Below, one piece after another: positions 51,851-60,260 of a stretch of DNA of 64,000 bases. The position numbers were made by a program, and so were the translations under genes. Positions within the stretch are counted from its first letter, which is position 1. Each line of letters starts with the position of its first letter. Origin of the DNA: Actinomadura violacea (GTDB lineage Bacteria > Actinomycetota > Actinomycetes > Streptosporangiales > Streptosporangiaceae); NCBI RefSeq assembly GCF_017573465.1, contig NZ_JAGEPF010000001.1, forward strand, positions 62,001 through 126,000, given 5' to 3'. The notes under the pieces were generated by a model. It worked only from the letters and a program-made list of their open reading frames with translations, was not told the origin of the DNA and did not search any database.

Positions 51851-53002
51851 CTAGGAGCACTTGCCCTTGTTGGTCAGTTCGCCTCCGGTGACCCGGTTGT
51901 CGCAGGCGACCTTGTTGCCGTCCGAACCGAGGAAGATGCCGACGCCTTTCGCGCCGCCCAGGTCGATGACGTTGCGGCGGAAGACGTTTCCGGTCCCCCA
52001 GCCCTTGTACTCCTCGTGGGTCTGGAAACCGTCCTTGACCGTTCTGGTCCCCCGGTTCCCCTCGATGAGATAGCCGTTCCCCTTGGCGTCGACCCACGAG
52101 TCGTTGATGCCGCCGCCGGACAGCTGCGACCCGTCGAAGACGTTCGCGACGAGCCGGCCGCCCGACGTGCCCTCCTTGATGTCCACCGCCTCGGCGGTGG
52201 CGGTGATCCGGTTCGCGGCGACCAGGTTGGCGTCGCTCGCGTCCGGCCTGCCCCGCGTGAGCTGAGACCAGTTGTTGTGCGACGAGCCGAGGTACACCCC
52301 CTCGCCGAAGCGCGGGTTCGCGCGGCCCGTCCGCATGATCATGTTGTACTGCACCGCGTTGCCGGTGCTGAAATTGCGCAGGTGGACGGCCTCGTCGCCC
52401 ACGTCGTGGACGTTCAGCCCCTGCACCACCGTCCCGCTGGTGCCGTCGAGCATGACGCCCTTCTGGCTGCGCGTGACGGTGAAGCCGATCAGCCGCCAGT
52501 TGCTCGCGTTCTGCAGGTGGAAGCCGTAGCCCTTGGCCACGCCGCCGCCGTCCAGCACCGCCTGCGGCGTCCCGCAGACGAAGATCGGTTTGCCCTGCGC
52601 GCCCGACTTCTGGCTGGAGAACCGCCCGGGGTACCTGCCGGGAGCGAGCCGGATGACCTCGCCCGGCGCGGCCGTGTTCAGCTTCTCCTGCAGCTGGACG
52701 GGCCCGTGCACCGTCACCGTCGCCTTCGGGCACGCGATCCGCCGGTACGACGACGGCAGCGGCATCGCCGGCGCCGGCTGCCCGATGCCGCTGCCCGAGC
52801 CGGCTCCTGCTCCCGCACCCGCACCGGCTCCCGCGCCGGATCCGCTGCGCGGCACTGCGGTCAGCCCCGTCCCGGGGAACGGGTCCGTCCCGGCGGTGTC
52901 CTTGGTCTTGCCGCCGCCGCCCTCGGTGGCCAGCACGACGACCGCGCTCGTCGCGACGGCCCCGACGACCAGCACGCCGGCGAACTTCACATCGATCTTC
53001 AC
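51851..53002 (-). CDS. Membrane-anchored right-handed parallel beta-helix protein (small, copy A)
   Basis: A 383-residue protein. A short cytoplasmic start (VKIDVKF) and one membrane helix (AGVLVVGAVATSAVVVLA) are followed by an Ala/Gly/Ser linker of alternating AG and a beta-helix domain (about 95-383): GEVIRLAPGRYPGRF, NWRLIGFTVTRSQKGV, QGLNVHDVGDEAVHLRNF, ITATAEAVDIKEGTSGG. It resembles NosD/AlgG-type surface proteins but lacks the DPHD motif of AlgG epimerases. GTG 53002 is chosen since it aligns with the ATG of its tandem paralogue at 54176. It ends with NKGKCS. Confidence 0.88.
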   Translation of the reverse strand: MKIDVKFAGVLVVGAVATSAVVVLATEGGGGKTKDTAGTDPFPGTGLTAVPRSGSGAGAGAGAGAGAGSGSGIGQPAPAMPLPSSYRRIACPKATVTVHGPVQLQEKLNTAAPGEVIRLAPGRYPGRFSSQKSGAQGKPIFVCGTPQAVLDGGGVAKGYGFHLQNASNWRLIGFTVTRSQKGVMLDGTSGTVVQGLNVHDVGDEAVHLRNFSTGNAVQYNMIMRTGRANPRFGEGVYLGSSHNNWSQLTRGRPDASDANLVAANRITATAEAVDIKEGTSGGRLVANVFDGSQLSGGGINDSWVDAKGNGYLIEGNRGTRTVKDGFQTHEEYKGWGTGNVFRRNVIDLGGAKGVGIFLGSDGNKVACDNRVTGGELTNKGKCS

Positions 53003-53033
53003 TGTCCGGACCCCGTCCACGCGCCGCCGCGCG

Positions 53034-54176
53034 TCAGGAGCACTTGCCCTTCTTGGTGAGCTGCCCGCCGGTGACCTTGTTGTTGCAGGCGATCGTGTTG
53101 CCGCCGACGGTGTCGTTGATGCCGACGCCGTTGCCGCCGTCCAGCGCGATCGTGTTGTTGCGGAAGGTGTTGCCGGTGCCCCAGCCCTTGATGATCTGGT
53201 GCACCTGGAAGCCGTCCGCGGGCGTCTTGTCGCCCCGGTTCCCCTCGATCAGGTAGCCGTTGCCCTTCACGTCCACCCACGAGTCGTTGTGCTTGTCGCC
53301 GCCGGTCTTCGACCCGTCGAACACGTTGTTCAGGATCTTGCCGCCCTTCGTGCCCTCCTTGATGTCGATCGCCTCGGCGGTCGCCCTGATCACGTTGCCG
53401 CGCACCACGTTGTTGTCGCTGTTGTCGATCTTCCCGCCGGACACCGACTTCCAGTTCGACTGCGCGGTGCCGAGGTACACGCCCTCGCCGAACTTCTCGC
53501 GCCGCAGCCCGGTGTTGAAGACCTTGTTGTACTGGATGGTGTTGCCGGTGGAGAAGTCCCGCACGTGGATGCCCTCGTCACCGATGTCGTGGACGTTCAG
53601 GCCCTGGATCACCGACCCGTTCGTGGTGTCGCCGACGACGCCCTTCTGGCTGTTCTGCACGGTGAACCCGATCAGCCGCCAGTAGTTCGCCTTGTCCAGG
53701 TGGAAGCCGTAGCCCTTCTTGATCCCGCCGCCGTCGATGACCGACGACGGGTCGCCGCACAGGAAGATCGGCTGCTGCTGCGTGCCGGACGCCGTCGCGA
53801 CGAACTTCCCCACGTACTTGCCGGGGCTCATCTTGATCACGTCGCCGGCCTGCGCGCCCTTCAGCGCCGCCTGGAGCGAGTTCGCGTCGCCGACGGTCTT
53901 GGTCGGCTTCGGGCAGCCCACCTTCCCGCCGCCGTCGGGGACGGGCAGCGTCAGCGGCGCCCCGGCCTGCGCGCCGCCGCCGTCCCCACCGCCGTCCCCA
54001 CCGCCGTCGCCGCCCTGGTCACCGCCGCCCTGCGGCGCCGCGCTGATCCCGCCGTCCGCGGACGTCTTCTTCGAGTCGTCCCCGCCGCCGCTGGTGAACA
54101 GGATCACCAGCCCGGCCGCCACCAGGGCACCGACCGCCAGGCCGATGAGGAACTTGACATCGATCTTGATCGTCAT
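53034..54176 (-). CDS. Membrane-anchored right-handed parallel beta-helix protein (small, copy B)
   Basis: A 380-residue paralogue of the next gene. MTIKIDVKF precedes one membrane helix (LIGLAVGALVAAGLVILF), a Gly/Asp-rich linker of GGGDGGGD repeats, and a beta-helix with VIKMSPGKYVGKF, YWRLIGFTVQNSQKGV, QGLNVHDIGDEGIHVRDF, AEAIDIKEGTKGGK and NGYLIEGNRGDK. The two genes share long identical segments and both end in KGKCS, so they arose by tandem duplication. It should face the outside and act on or bind a polysaccharide. Confidence 0.9.
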   Translation of the reverse strand: MTIKIDVKFLIGLAVGALVAAGLVILFTSGGGDDSKKTSADGGISAAPQGGGDQGGDGGGDGGGDGGGAQAGAPLTLPVPDGGGKVGCPKPTKTVGDANSLQAALKGAQAGDVIKMSPGKYVGKFVATASGTQQQPIFLCGDPSSVIDGGGIKKGYGFHLDKANYWRLIGFTVQNSQKGVVGDTTNGSVIQGLNVHDIGDEGIHVRDFSTGNTIQYNKVFNTGLRREKFGEGVYLGTAQSNWKSVSGGKIDNSDNNVVRGNVIRATAEAIDIKEGTKGGKILNNVFDGSKTGGDKHNDSWVDVKGNGYLIEGNRGDKTPADGFQVHQIIKGWGTGNTFRNNTIALDGGNGVGINDTVGGNTIACNNKVTGGQLTKKGKCS

Positions 54177-54232
54177 GCTGAACTACTCCTTGGAAGACCG
54201 CTCTGGTGCGTCGTGCCGTCGCCGGCGCCGGG

Positions 54233-56251
54233 CTACCGTCCCGCGCGCGCACCGGCCCGCTGACCGTCCTCGGAGGGGACGGTATCGGCGCGGCGGAGCA
54301 GCCGCACGGGCCGTTCCTCGAGCACGTCCTGCGCCGCGTACGGGTGGGCGCCGAGGCTGCCGATGCGCAGCCGGGTGCCGCGGGACCGGAACATGGAGAC
54401 CGCCACCAGCAGGAACACGCCCGCCCAGATGACGTTCATCGGCTTGAAGATCCGCTTCAGCCAGGTGACGAAGCCCGCGGTCTTGTGCCATCCCTTGATG
54501 TTGTTGTTGGCGTTCTGGTACCTGCCGGTGGCCCGGTCGAGGTCCATCACGCTCGTCCCGGCGCCGCTCAGGGTGTTGCCGGTGATGACGCTGCCGGTGA
54601 CATTGCCGCGCAGCGTGAGCCCGTGCCGGTGCGCCGACTGCACCGTGTTCCCGTTGACCGTGCCGTTGGCGTCGCGCAGGTAGAGCGCCGTCTTCCCGCC
54701 GCTGATGACGTTGCCGGACACCGTCGCGGCCGCCATGCCGTCGCGCACGACGATCCCCTGCCGCGCGAACCCCTTCACCTGGTTCCCGACGATCTGGACA
54801 CGGGTGCCCTTCTCGCGCGCGACGATCCCCATGTCGCCGCCGCTGATCCGGCTGTTCTGCACGGCGACGCCGGACCCGCCGAGCAGCTCGACCCCGTACC
54901 GCCCGTTGTCCTTCGCGACGCTGCTGCTCACCCAGTTGTTGCCGAAGCTGGTGATCGCCTCGCCGGACGCCGACGGCCCCTCCGCGAGCGGCTCGCCGTT
55001 CAGCGTGAACCCGTTGCCGCCGTTCCCGCTCGACGTGCAGTTGGTGACCCGGACGCCCTCCGTCCCGCGCGACAGCACGAACCCGTCGCCGCGGCTGCCG
55101 GCGACCGTGGTGTTCTCGATCGTCGCGTTCTTGGCGAACCGGTGCAGCAGCAGCCCGTCCACCAGGCTGTTCCTGATGGACGTGTTGGTGATCTGCGCCT
55201 GGTTGGACGCGGTGACGAACACCCCGTAGGCGTCGCCGTCGAAGCTGGAGTGGTCGATCGTCCCGCTGACCAGGCTCGCCGTCGGCACCTCGAACGTGCC
55301 GCCCTTGCCGCCGCCGCCCGCCGGGACGACTTGGACCCGCGCGTTGTCGCCGTCGGTCTCCTCCTGCCCGCCGTCCGGCAGCGGCACCCGGTGCGCCGGG
55401 CCGGGGTCGGCGAGCTCGGCGGAGGAGTCCGGGCGGTCCGAGCCGGTCAGCGCGACGCCGCCGGTCCGCCCGCTCCAGAACCCGAGGTCGGACACCTGCG
55501 TGTAGTGCATCTCGAACGTGCCGCCGATCGCGCGGATGTAGGCGCGGCCGTCGGCGACCTGCGTGTCGGGCTTGCCCGTGTCGTCGTTCCAGCTGGTGAA
55601 GCGGACCGGGTTCTGCGCCGACCCGTTGATCCGGACGGTGCCGCCCGCGCTGACGATCGAGGTGAACGAGCCGGGCACGCTGCGCATCCGGATCGTCAGC
55701 GGCCCCGTCGAGCTCTGCAGGATCAGCTTGCCGCCGGCCGCCACCATGATGTTGACGCCGAGCAGGTAGGAGCCGTCGCTCTGCTTCTGGAAGTCCTGCC
55801 CGCCGAGCTTCTCCAGCTCGGACACGTAGTAGGGCTGCCGGCGCTGCGGCAGCATCAGCGTCCGGCCGGTGGCCGAGGTCATCAGCCGCGGCTGGCGGGC
55901 CGCCGCCGCGGCCGCGCCGCCGCCCGCGAGGTCGGACTCCTGCTTGGCGCGGATCTGCATGACCCGCAGGTCCTCCTGGTCGACCAGCGTCGACTGCTGC
56001 CGCGCCGCGCTCGGCGACACGTCGTCGACGCCGGGCGGCCCGCCGCCCTGCTGGGAGTAGACGCGGTAGGCGTAGGTGCCGCCGCCCGCGAGGCCCAGCA
56101 CCAGCAGCGTCGCGACGATCCGGCCGCCGCCCTTCTTCTTCGGCGGCGGCGCGCCGTGCCGCGGCCCCTCGGGCGCCGCGGGCGCCGGCCCGGCGGCGGA
56201 TGCCGGCCCGGCGGCGGGTGCCGGCCCGGAGGCCGGGGTTCGCCCGCTCAT
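54233..56251 (-). CDS. Large membrane-anchored beta-helix protein B
   Basis: A 672-residue protein. A Pro/Ala-rich cytoplasmic start and TM1 (IVATLLVLGLAGGGTYAY) lead to an extracellular beta-helix with many NxxxxGN-type coils (TSIRNSLVDGLLLHRFAKNA, TVSGNVISGGKTALYLRDAN). TM2 follows KPMNVIW (AGVFLLVAVSMF), then a basic tail with RIGSLGAHPYAAQDVLEE. The N-terminal outside part includes MLPQRRQPYYVSELEKLGGQ. It is a paralogue of the gene upstream, one base away. It may shape, modify or hold the growing polymer. Confidence 0.9.
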   Translation of the reverse strand: MSGRTPASGPAPAAGPASAAGPAPAAPEGPRHGAPPPKKKGGGRIVATLLVLGLAGGGTYAYRVYSQQGGGPPGVDDVSPSAARQQSTLVDQEDLRVMQIRAKQESDLAGGGAAAAAARQPRLMTSATGRTLMLPQRRQPYYVSELEKLGGQDFQKQSDGSYLLGVNIMVAAGGKLILQSSTGPLTIRMRSVPGSFTSIVSAGGTVRINGSAQNPVRFTSWNDDTGKPDTQVADGRAYIRAIGGTFEMHYTQVSDLGFWSGRTGGVALTGSDRPDSSAELADPGPAHRVPLPDGGQEETDGDNARVQVVPAGGGGKGGTFEVPTASLVSGTIDHSSFDGDAYGVFVTASNQAQITNTSIRNSLVDGLLLHRFAKNATIENTTVAGSRGDGFVLSRGTEGVRVTNCTSSGNGGNGFTLNGEPLAEGPSASGEAITSFGNNWVSSSVAKDNGRYGVELLGGSGVAVQNSRISGGDMGIVAREKGTRVQIVGNQVKGFARQGIVVRDGMAAATVSGNVISGGKTALYLRDANGTVNGNTVQSAHRHGLTLRGNVTGSVITGNTLSGAGTSVMDLDRATGRYQNANNNIKGWHKTAGFVTWLKRIFKPMNVIWAGVFLLVAVSMFRSRGTRLRIGSLGAHPYAAQDVLEERPVRLLRRADTVPSEDGQRAGARAGR

Positions 56252-56252
56252 G

Positions 56253-58487
56253 TCAGACCCCCCTTCGCTGCGGCTGCGGGACGCCGCTGCGCGGCGTCGG
56301 ATGCGGCGGTGTCGCGGGCGGCGGCACCGGTCGCGGGCCGGTCGCCTGCGACGAGTGCGGCGCGACCGGCTGCGGCCCGCGCGGCGGCATCGAGGGACGG
56401 CGCACGTTGCCGGGGACCGTCGGCGAGGCGGACGGCCCGCCCGGCGGCGGCGCCATGTGCCGTCCGGCGGCCTGCCCGGGCACCGGCCCGGCGAACGGGC
56501 TCCCGGCGCGCCCGCCGGCCCCTGCGCCCGCCATCGCCGGCGCGCCCATCGGGCCGGGACGCGCGGGCATCGGCCGCGGCTGCGGCTGCGCCGACCGCCG
56601 CGGCAGGCTCCACACCTGCCGCTTCTCCAGCGGCTGCTGCAGCGTGTACGGGTGCAGGCCGAGCCGGCCGATCCGCTGCCGGTCGTTGCGGGCCCGGACC
56701 ATCGAGAAGATGACGACCGCGAACACGCACGTCCAGATGACGTTCAGCGGCGTCAGGTAGCGCTGCGCCTTCATCCACAGCGACGCGGTGTCGTGCCAGC
56801 CGTCGTCGTTGTTGTCCTCCTTGACGACCTTCCCGTGCGACCGGGACGTGCTGACCGCGCTCGTCCCGGACCCGCTGAGTGTGTTGTCGCGGATCTGCGA
56901 GCCGCCCGCCGCGCCGAGCACCGAGATGCCGTGCGCCTTGGCGCCCTTGACCGTGTTGCCGAGCAGCGTCGCCGACGAGCCCCGCAGGTAGATGCCGGTG
57001 CGGGCGCCGTCGACGGTGTTGCCGGCGAGGTTGGCGCCCTTCACCCCGTCGCGCAGCGAGATGCCCTGCCGGACCTGCCCGGTCAGCTGGTTCCCGGAGA
57101 TCTGCACGTTGGTGGCGGCGTCCCGCACGACGATCCCCATGTCGCCGCCGATGACCTTGCTGTTCTGCACCGACAGCTTGTCGCCGCCGAGCAGCTCGAT
57201 GCCGTAGTGGCCGTTGTCCTTGGCGAGGCTGTTGTTGATCGAGCTGTCGCCGAAGCTCTCCAGCGATTCGCCGGACGCCGACGGGCCCTCGGCGAGCGCC
57301 CTGCCGTTCAGCGTGAAGCCGTCGTGGCCGTTGCGCTCCGCGGTGCAGTTGGTGACGCGGATCTTCTCCGTCGCCCGCGACAGCACGAACCCGTCGCCGC
57401 GGCTGCCCCGCACGGTGGTGTTGGCGATGTTGGCGTTCTTCGCGAACCGGTGCATGACCAGCCCGTTCACCAGGCTGTTCTGGATCGCGTCGTTGGTGAT
57501 CTGGGTCTGGTTGGAGCCGGACACGAACAGCCCGAACGCGTCCCCGGTGATCGTGCTGTTGGTGATCGCCCCGGTGACGAGGTCGGCGGCCGGGACGTGC
57601 GTCGCGGTGCCGCCGGGGCCGTCGCCGCCGCCGGGCTTCTCGGTCTCGATGTCGCCGGGGCCGCCGCCGGTGCTGCCGCCGTTCTGCTGCTGCTCCTGGC
57701 GCTTCTTCTTGGCCTCGTGCCGCTGCTGCTTGTTCAGGTGCTTGGTGGCGCTGGACGGGCGGTCGGTGCCGGTCAGCGCGATGCCGCCCGTCCGGCCGCT
57801 CCAGAACCCGAGGTCGCTGACCTTCGTGTAGTCCATCCGGAACTCGCCGCCGACCGCGCGGATGTAGGCGCGGCCGTCGGCGACCTGCCGGTCCGGGGCG
57901 TTGGTGCGCGGGTTCCAGCTGGTGATCTGCACCGGGGCGCGCTGGGTGCCCTTGATCTGGATGGCGCCGCCGAAGCTGACGATGGAGCTGAACGCGGTCG
58001 GCAGGCTGCCCATCCGGATGACCAGCGGGCCCGTCCCGCTGGACAGCTGCAGCTTGGCGCCGTCGGCGACGAACACGTGGATGCCGAGCAGGAACGAGCC
58101 GTCGCCGAGGCGGCGGAAGTACTGCCCGCCGTACTTGGCGAGGTCGGCGACGGTGTAGGCGCGCCCGTTGGTGGTCGGCGGCAGGACGAGCGTCTTGCCG
58201 TGCGCGGAGCCGAAGATCTGCGGCCGCTTCCACTGCGTGGTCGCCTGCCCGCCGATCATCAGCATCGCCGACAGCACGGACCGCGTCTGCATGATCCGCT
58301 GGTCCTCCTGGTCGACCAGCGCGGCTTGCCGGTTCGCGTCGGCGACCGGGTCGGCGTGCGCGCGCGGCGCCGGCGTCCCGGGCAGCAGCCCGAGGGGGAG
58401 CAGCCCGATCCCGAGGGCGGCGAGGGCGAGGGCGGTCCCCCGCCCGGCTGCGCTCGGCGGGCGCGGGCGGATGTTCGGCCGGGTCAC
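56253..58487 (-). CDS. Large membrane-anchored beta-helix protein A
   Basis: A 744-residue protein. A signal peptide (GTALALAALGIGLLPLGLLP, cut near AHA-DP) is followed by ALVDQEDQRIMQTR, a beta-helix region (MHRFAKNANIANTTVRGSRG, TVDGARTGIYLRGSSATLLG), one C-terminal membrane helix after LTPLNVIW and a long Pro-rich cytoplasmic tail that begins RIGRLGLHPYTLQQPLEKR. The LGxHPY tail and PxNVIW membrane entry are shared with protein B, so these parts are probably functional contacts, possibly with the synthase. GTG start, 1 bp after the synthase stop. Confidence 0.9.
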   Translation of the reverse strand: MTRPNIRPRPPSAAGRGTALALAALGIGLLPLGLLPGTPAPRAHADPVADANRQAALVDQEDQRIMQTRSVLSAMLMIGGQATTQWKRPQIFGSAHGKTLVLPPTTNGRAYTVADLAKYGGQYFRRLGDGSFLLGIHVFVADGAKLQLSSGTGPLVIRMGSLPTAFSSIVSFGGAIQIKGTQRAPVQITSWNPRTNAPDRQVADGRAYIRAVGGEFRMDYTKVSDLGFWSGRTGGIALTGTDRPSSATKHLNKQQRHEAKKKRQEQQQNGGSTGGGPGDIETEKPGGGDGPGGTATHVPAADLVTGAITNSTITGDAFGLFVSGSNQTQITNDAIQNSLVNGLVMHRFAKNANIANTTVRGSRGDGFVLSRATEKIRVTNCTAERNGHDGFTLNGRALAEGPSASGESLESFGDSSINNSLAKDNGHYGIELLGGDKLSVQNSKVIGGDMGIVVRDAATNVQISGNQLTGQVRQGISLRDGVKGANLAGNTVDGARTGIYLRGSSATLLGNTVKGAKAHGISVLGAAGGSQIRDNTLSGSGTSAVSTSRSHGKVVKEDNNDDGWHDTASLWMKAQRYLTPLNVIWTCVFAVVIFSMVRARNDRQRIGRLGLHPYTLQQPLEKRQVWSLPRRSAQPQPRPMPARPGPMGAPAMAGAGAGGRAGSPFAGPVPGQAAGRHMAPPPGGPSASPTVPGNVRRPSMPPRGPQPVAPHSSQATGPRPVPPPATPPHPTPRSGVPQPQRRGV

Positions 58488-58488
58488 C

Positions 58489-59796
58489 TCAGCCCACTCC
58501 CTGGAGCGAGCTCGCGCTCTGCCCGGCGCCGCCGACCTGGTCGGAGGTGCGGGTGAGCCAGCCCTGCTTGTTCATCGTGACGAACGCGTACAGCTTGATC
58601 GGCAGCGAGATGCCGATGACGACGAAGACGGTCAGCGGCAGCAGCAGGATCTCGCCGGGGTGCCGCTTGAGGTGCGACCAGCCGCGGACGCCGCGGCCGA
58701 GCAGCACCCAGCCGAGCGCGAGCGCGATGCCGAGCGGGTTGAAGTTGTCGGCGAGCCGGCTGAAGATCAGGTAACCGAGGGTGACGGCCATGGTGACCGG
58801 GGTCAGCAGGATCTGCAGCACGGTCACCTTCGTGACGAACGGCGTCTTCCACAGCCAGCCCTTCCACAGCGCGGTGAGGTAGCAGCGGTAGGAGTTGCGG
58901 CTCCACCGGATGCGCTGCTTGAAGAAGGCGCGGAACGAGTCGGGGAACATCGAGATCGCGCGCGCCGACGACTGGTGCACGGTCTTGTAGCCCTGCGAGA
59001 GGGTGAGCCAGGTGAGCCGGCCGTCGTCGCCGGCGATGCAGCGGCGGCCGAGGAAGAACTCGTTCTCCAGGTTCTCCACGACCGGCAGGATCACCGAGCG
59101 GCGGTAGGCGGCGGTGCGGCCGGACAGGCAGGCGACGCCGCCCTTGGAGCCCATCGCGGGGACGTAGTCGTAGTAGCGCAGGTTGACCAGCCAGTCGGCG
59201 ACGCGGCGCCAGACGCTGGTGGTGCGCTGGTAGACGTTCTGCTGGGTGCCGACGCCGCCGACCTGCGGGTCCTCGAACGGCATCTGGACGGCGTCCAGCA
59301 GCCCGGGCTGCCACCAGGTGTCGGAGTCGGCGAACACGATGACCTCGCCGCGGGCGGCGCGGATGCCGACGCCGAGCGCGGAGCGCTTGCCGGAGTGCTC
59401 GTAGACGAGCACGTGCAGCCGCGGGTCGGTGACCTGGGCGAGCCGCCGGTGCCCCTCGGTGTCGGCGACGTCGATCACGATGATGACCTCGCTGGGGTTC
59501 TGCGCGAGCCAGCTCTCCAGGCAGCGGACGAGGATCTCGGGGTCCTCGCGGTAGGAGGGGACGACGACCGAGACGGTGGTCCGGAAGTTGTTGACCACCG
59601 GTTTGTCCATGCGCGACAGGATCACCCGGTAGAGCCAGAGGCCCCAGACGAGCAGCCCGGCGAAGCCCAGCGGAACGAACTTCCGCCAGTCGCCTCCGGC
59701 GGTCGCCCCCGCGACCGAACTCCAGGCGTCACTCAGCCACCCCGTGACAGACGACAAAACAGGTCCTCTCTCTCCCGTGGCATCGGGAGAAACCAC
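58489..59796 (-). CDS. Processive family-2 glycosyltransferase (hyaluronan synthase/Alg8-like)
   Basis: A 435-residue membrane polymerase. One N-terminal helix (VPLGFAGLLVWGLWLYRVIL), then a GT-A catalytic domain with VVPSYREDPEILVRCLESW, EHSGKRSAL, D157-x-D159 (FADSDTWW), GDD at 256-258 and QRIRW at 294-298, then three or four helices (LLPLTVFVVIGISLPIKLYA). The D, DxD, D, QxxRW set marks processive synthases that polymerise and extrude beta-linked chains. No PilZ domain is present. A TTG at 59757 after GAGAGG is an alternative start. It leads the six-gene operon ending in a uronate-forming dehydrogenase. Confidence 0.93.
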   Translation of the reverse strand: MVSPDATGERGPVLSSVTGWLSDAWSSVAGATAGGDWRKFVPLGFAGLLVWGLWLYRVILSRMDKPVVNNFRTTVSVVVPSYREDPEILVRCLESWLAQNPSEVIIVIDVADTEGHRRLAQVTDPRLHVLVYEHSGKRSALGVGIRAARGEVIVFADSDTWWQPGLLDAVQMPFEDPQVGGVGTQQNVYQRTTSVWRRVADWLVNLRYYDYVPAMGSKGGVACLSGRTAAYRRSVILPVVENLENEFFLGRRCIAGDDGRLTWLTLSQGYKTVHQSSARAISMFPDSFRAFFKQRIRWSRNSYRCYLTALWKGWLWKTPFVTKVTVLQILLTPVTMAVTLGYLIFSRLADNFNPLGIALALGWVLLGRGVRGWSHLKRHPGEILLLPLTVFVVIGISLPIKLYAFVTMNKQGWLTRTSDQVGGAGQSASSLQGVG

Positions 59797-60087
59797 CGAC
59801 TCCTGCGACCCCGTGCCACCTCAAGTAAGAGTGAGCAGACCAGCAAATGGTTCACCTTTGCCGGATGCGGCCACGCTTGCCCCATTGGCCGGGCTCTTTA
59901 TCGTTCGTCCCGATTCGTCGTCAAGGATCATGCGGGAATCGTTCGCCAACCGATGTGCTCGTCAGGTCCCGGACGCTCGGAGGCCGTGATTCGGAAACAC
60001 TCGACCGGGAGTTATCTGCCCTGTATAGGGCTAGGCGTCCGATAGATGGCCGTTCGCCTCTTTGGGAATGCGCATCAGGGCAAGCCC

Positions 60088-60103
60088 TGTGATTCGCGTC
60101 ACG
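60088..60103. promoter_or_regulatory. CRP-like binding site
   Basis: TGTGA-TTCGCG-TCACG matches the CRP consensus TGTGA-N6-TCACA at nine of ten conserved positions. Actinobacterial Crp binds the same palindrome. It lies 158 bp before the dehydrogenase start and 292 bp before the glycosyltransferase start and could act on either. Confidence 0.55.
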
Positions 60104-60171
60104 TTGGGGCGTTCTGGACGGCCCGCGCATGGTCTGAGTCCTGTGACCCACCCGGTTCCGGGTGGTTGTCA

Positions 60172-60214
60172 CTGGTTACCAGCGGGTAGCATGATGTCGA
60201 GTTACTGACCAGTA
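60172..60214. promoter_or_regulatory. Two palindromes upstream of the acyl-CoA dehydrogenase
   Basis: CTGGT-T-ACCAG at 60172-60182 and TACTG-AC-CAGTA at 60203-60214 are perfect inverted repeats with centres about 31 bp apart, three helical turns. They lie 46-90 bp before the dehydrogenase ATG, where a fatty-acid-responsive TetR-type repressor would be expected. The regulator is not encoded in the window beside them. Confidence 0.5.
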
Positions 60215-60260
60215 GAACGTGCGGGGCCGGCCGGCGCCGCCGGACCGGACGGAGTCTCGA

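Larger units (their letters stand above)
59797..60260. other. Divergent regulatory region, 464 bp without a gene
   Basis: No coding frame is supportable here. The part nearest the glycosyltransferase (59820-59990) is AT-richer than its surroundings and should hold that operon's promoter and leader. A short inverted repeat GCCCT-GTAT-AGGGC sits at 60018-60031. A CRP-like site (60088), a CCACCCGG-TT-CCGGGTGG palindrome (60148-60165) and two CTGG/CCAG-type palindromes (60172, 60203) lie nearer the acyl-CoA dehydrogenase. Confidence 0.7.

Noticed and set aside
54233..58487. Classifying the beta-helix proteins as alginate epimerases or pectate lyases
   Set aside because: The DPHD motif of AlgG-type epimerases and the calcium-site pattern of pectate lyases were not found, so only the fold is claimed.
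59797..60060. c-di-AMP (ydaO-type) riboswitch in the leader of the polysaccharide operon
   Set aside because: A GGTGAACC stretch recalls one conserved segment, but the other conserved blocks are not recognisable. A covariance search with the ydaO model is needed to claim it.
60148..60165. tRNA or terminator at CCACCCGG-TT-CCGGGTGG
   Set aside because: The two-base loop and isolated position do not suit a tRNA arm, and no gene ends just before it. It is listed only as part of the regulatory region.
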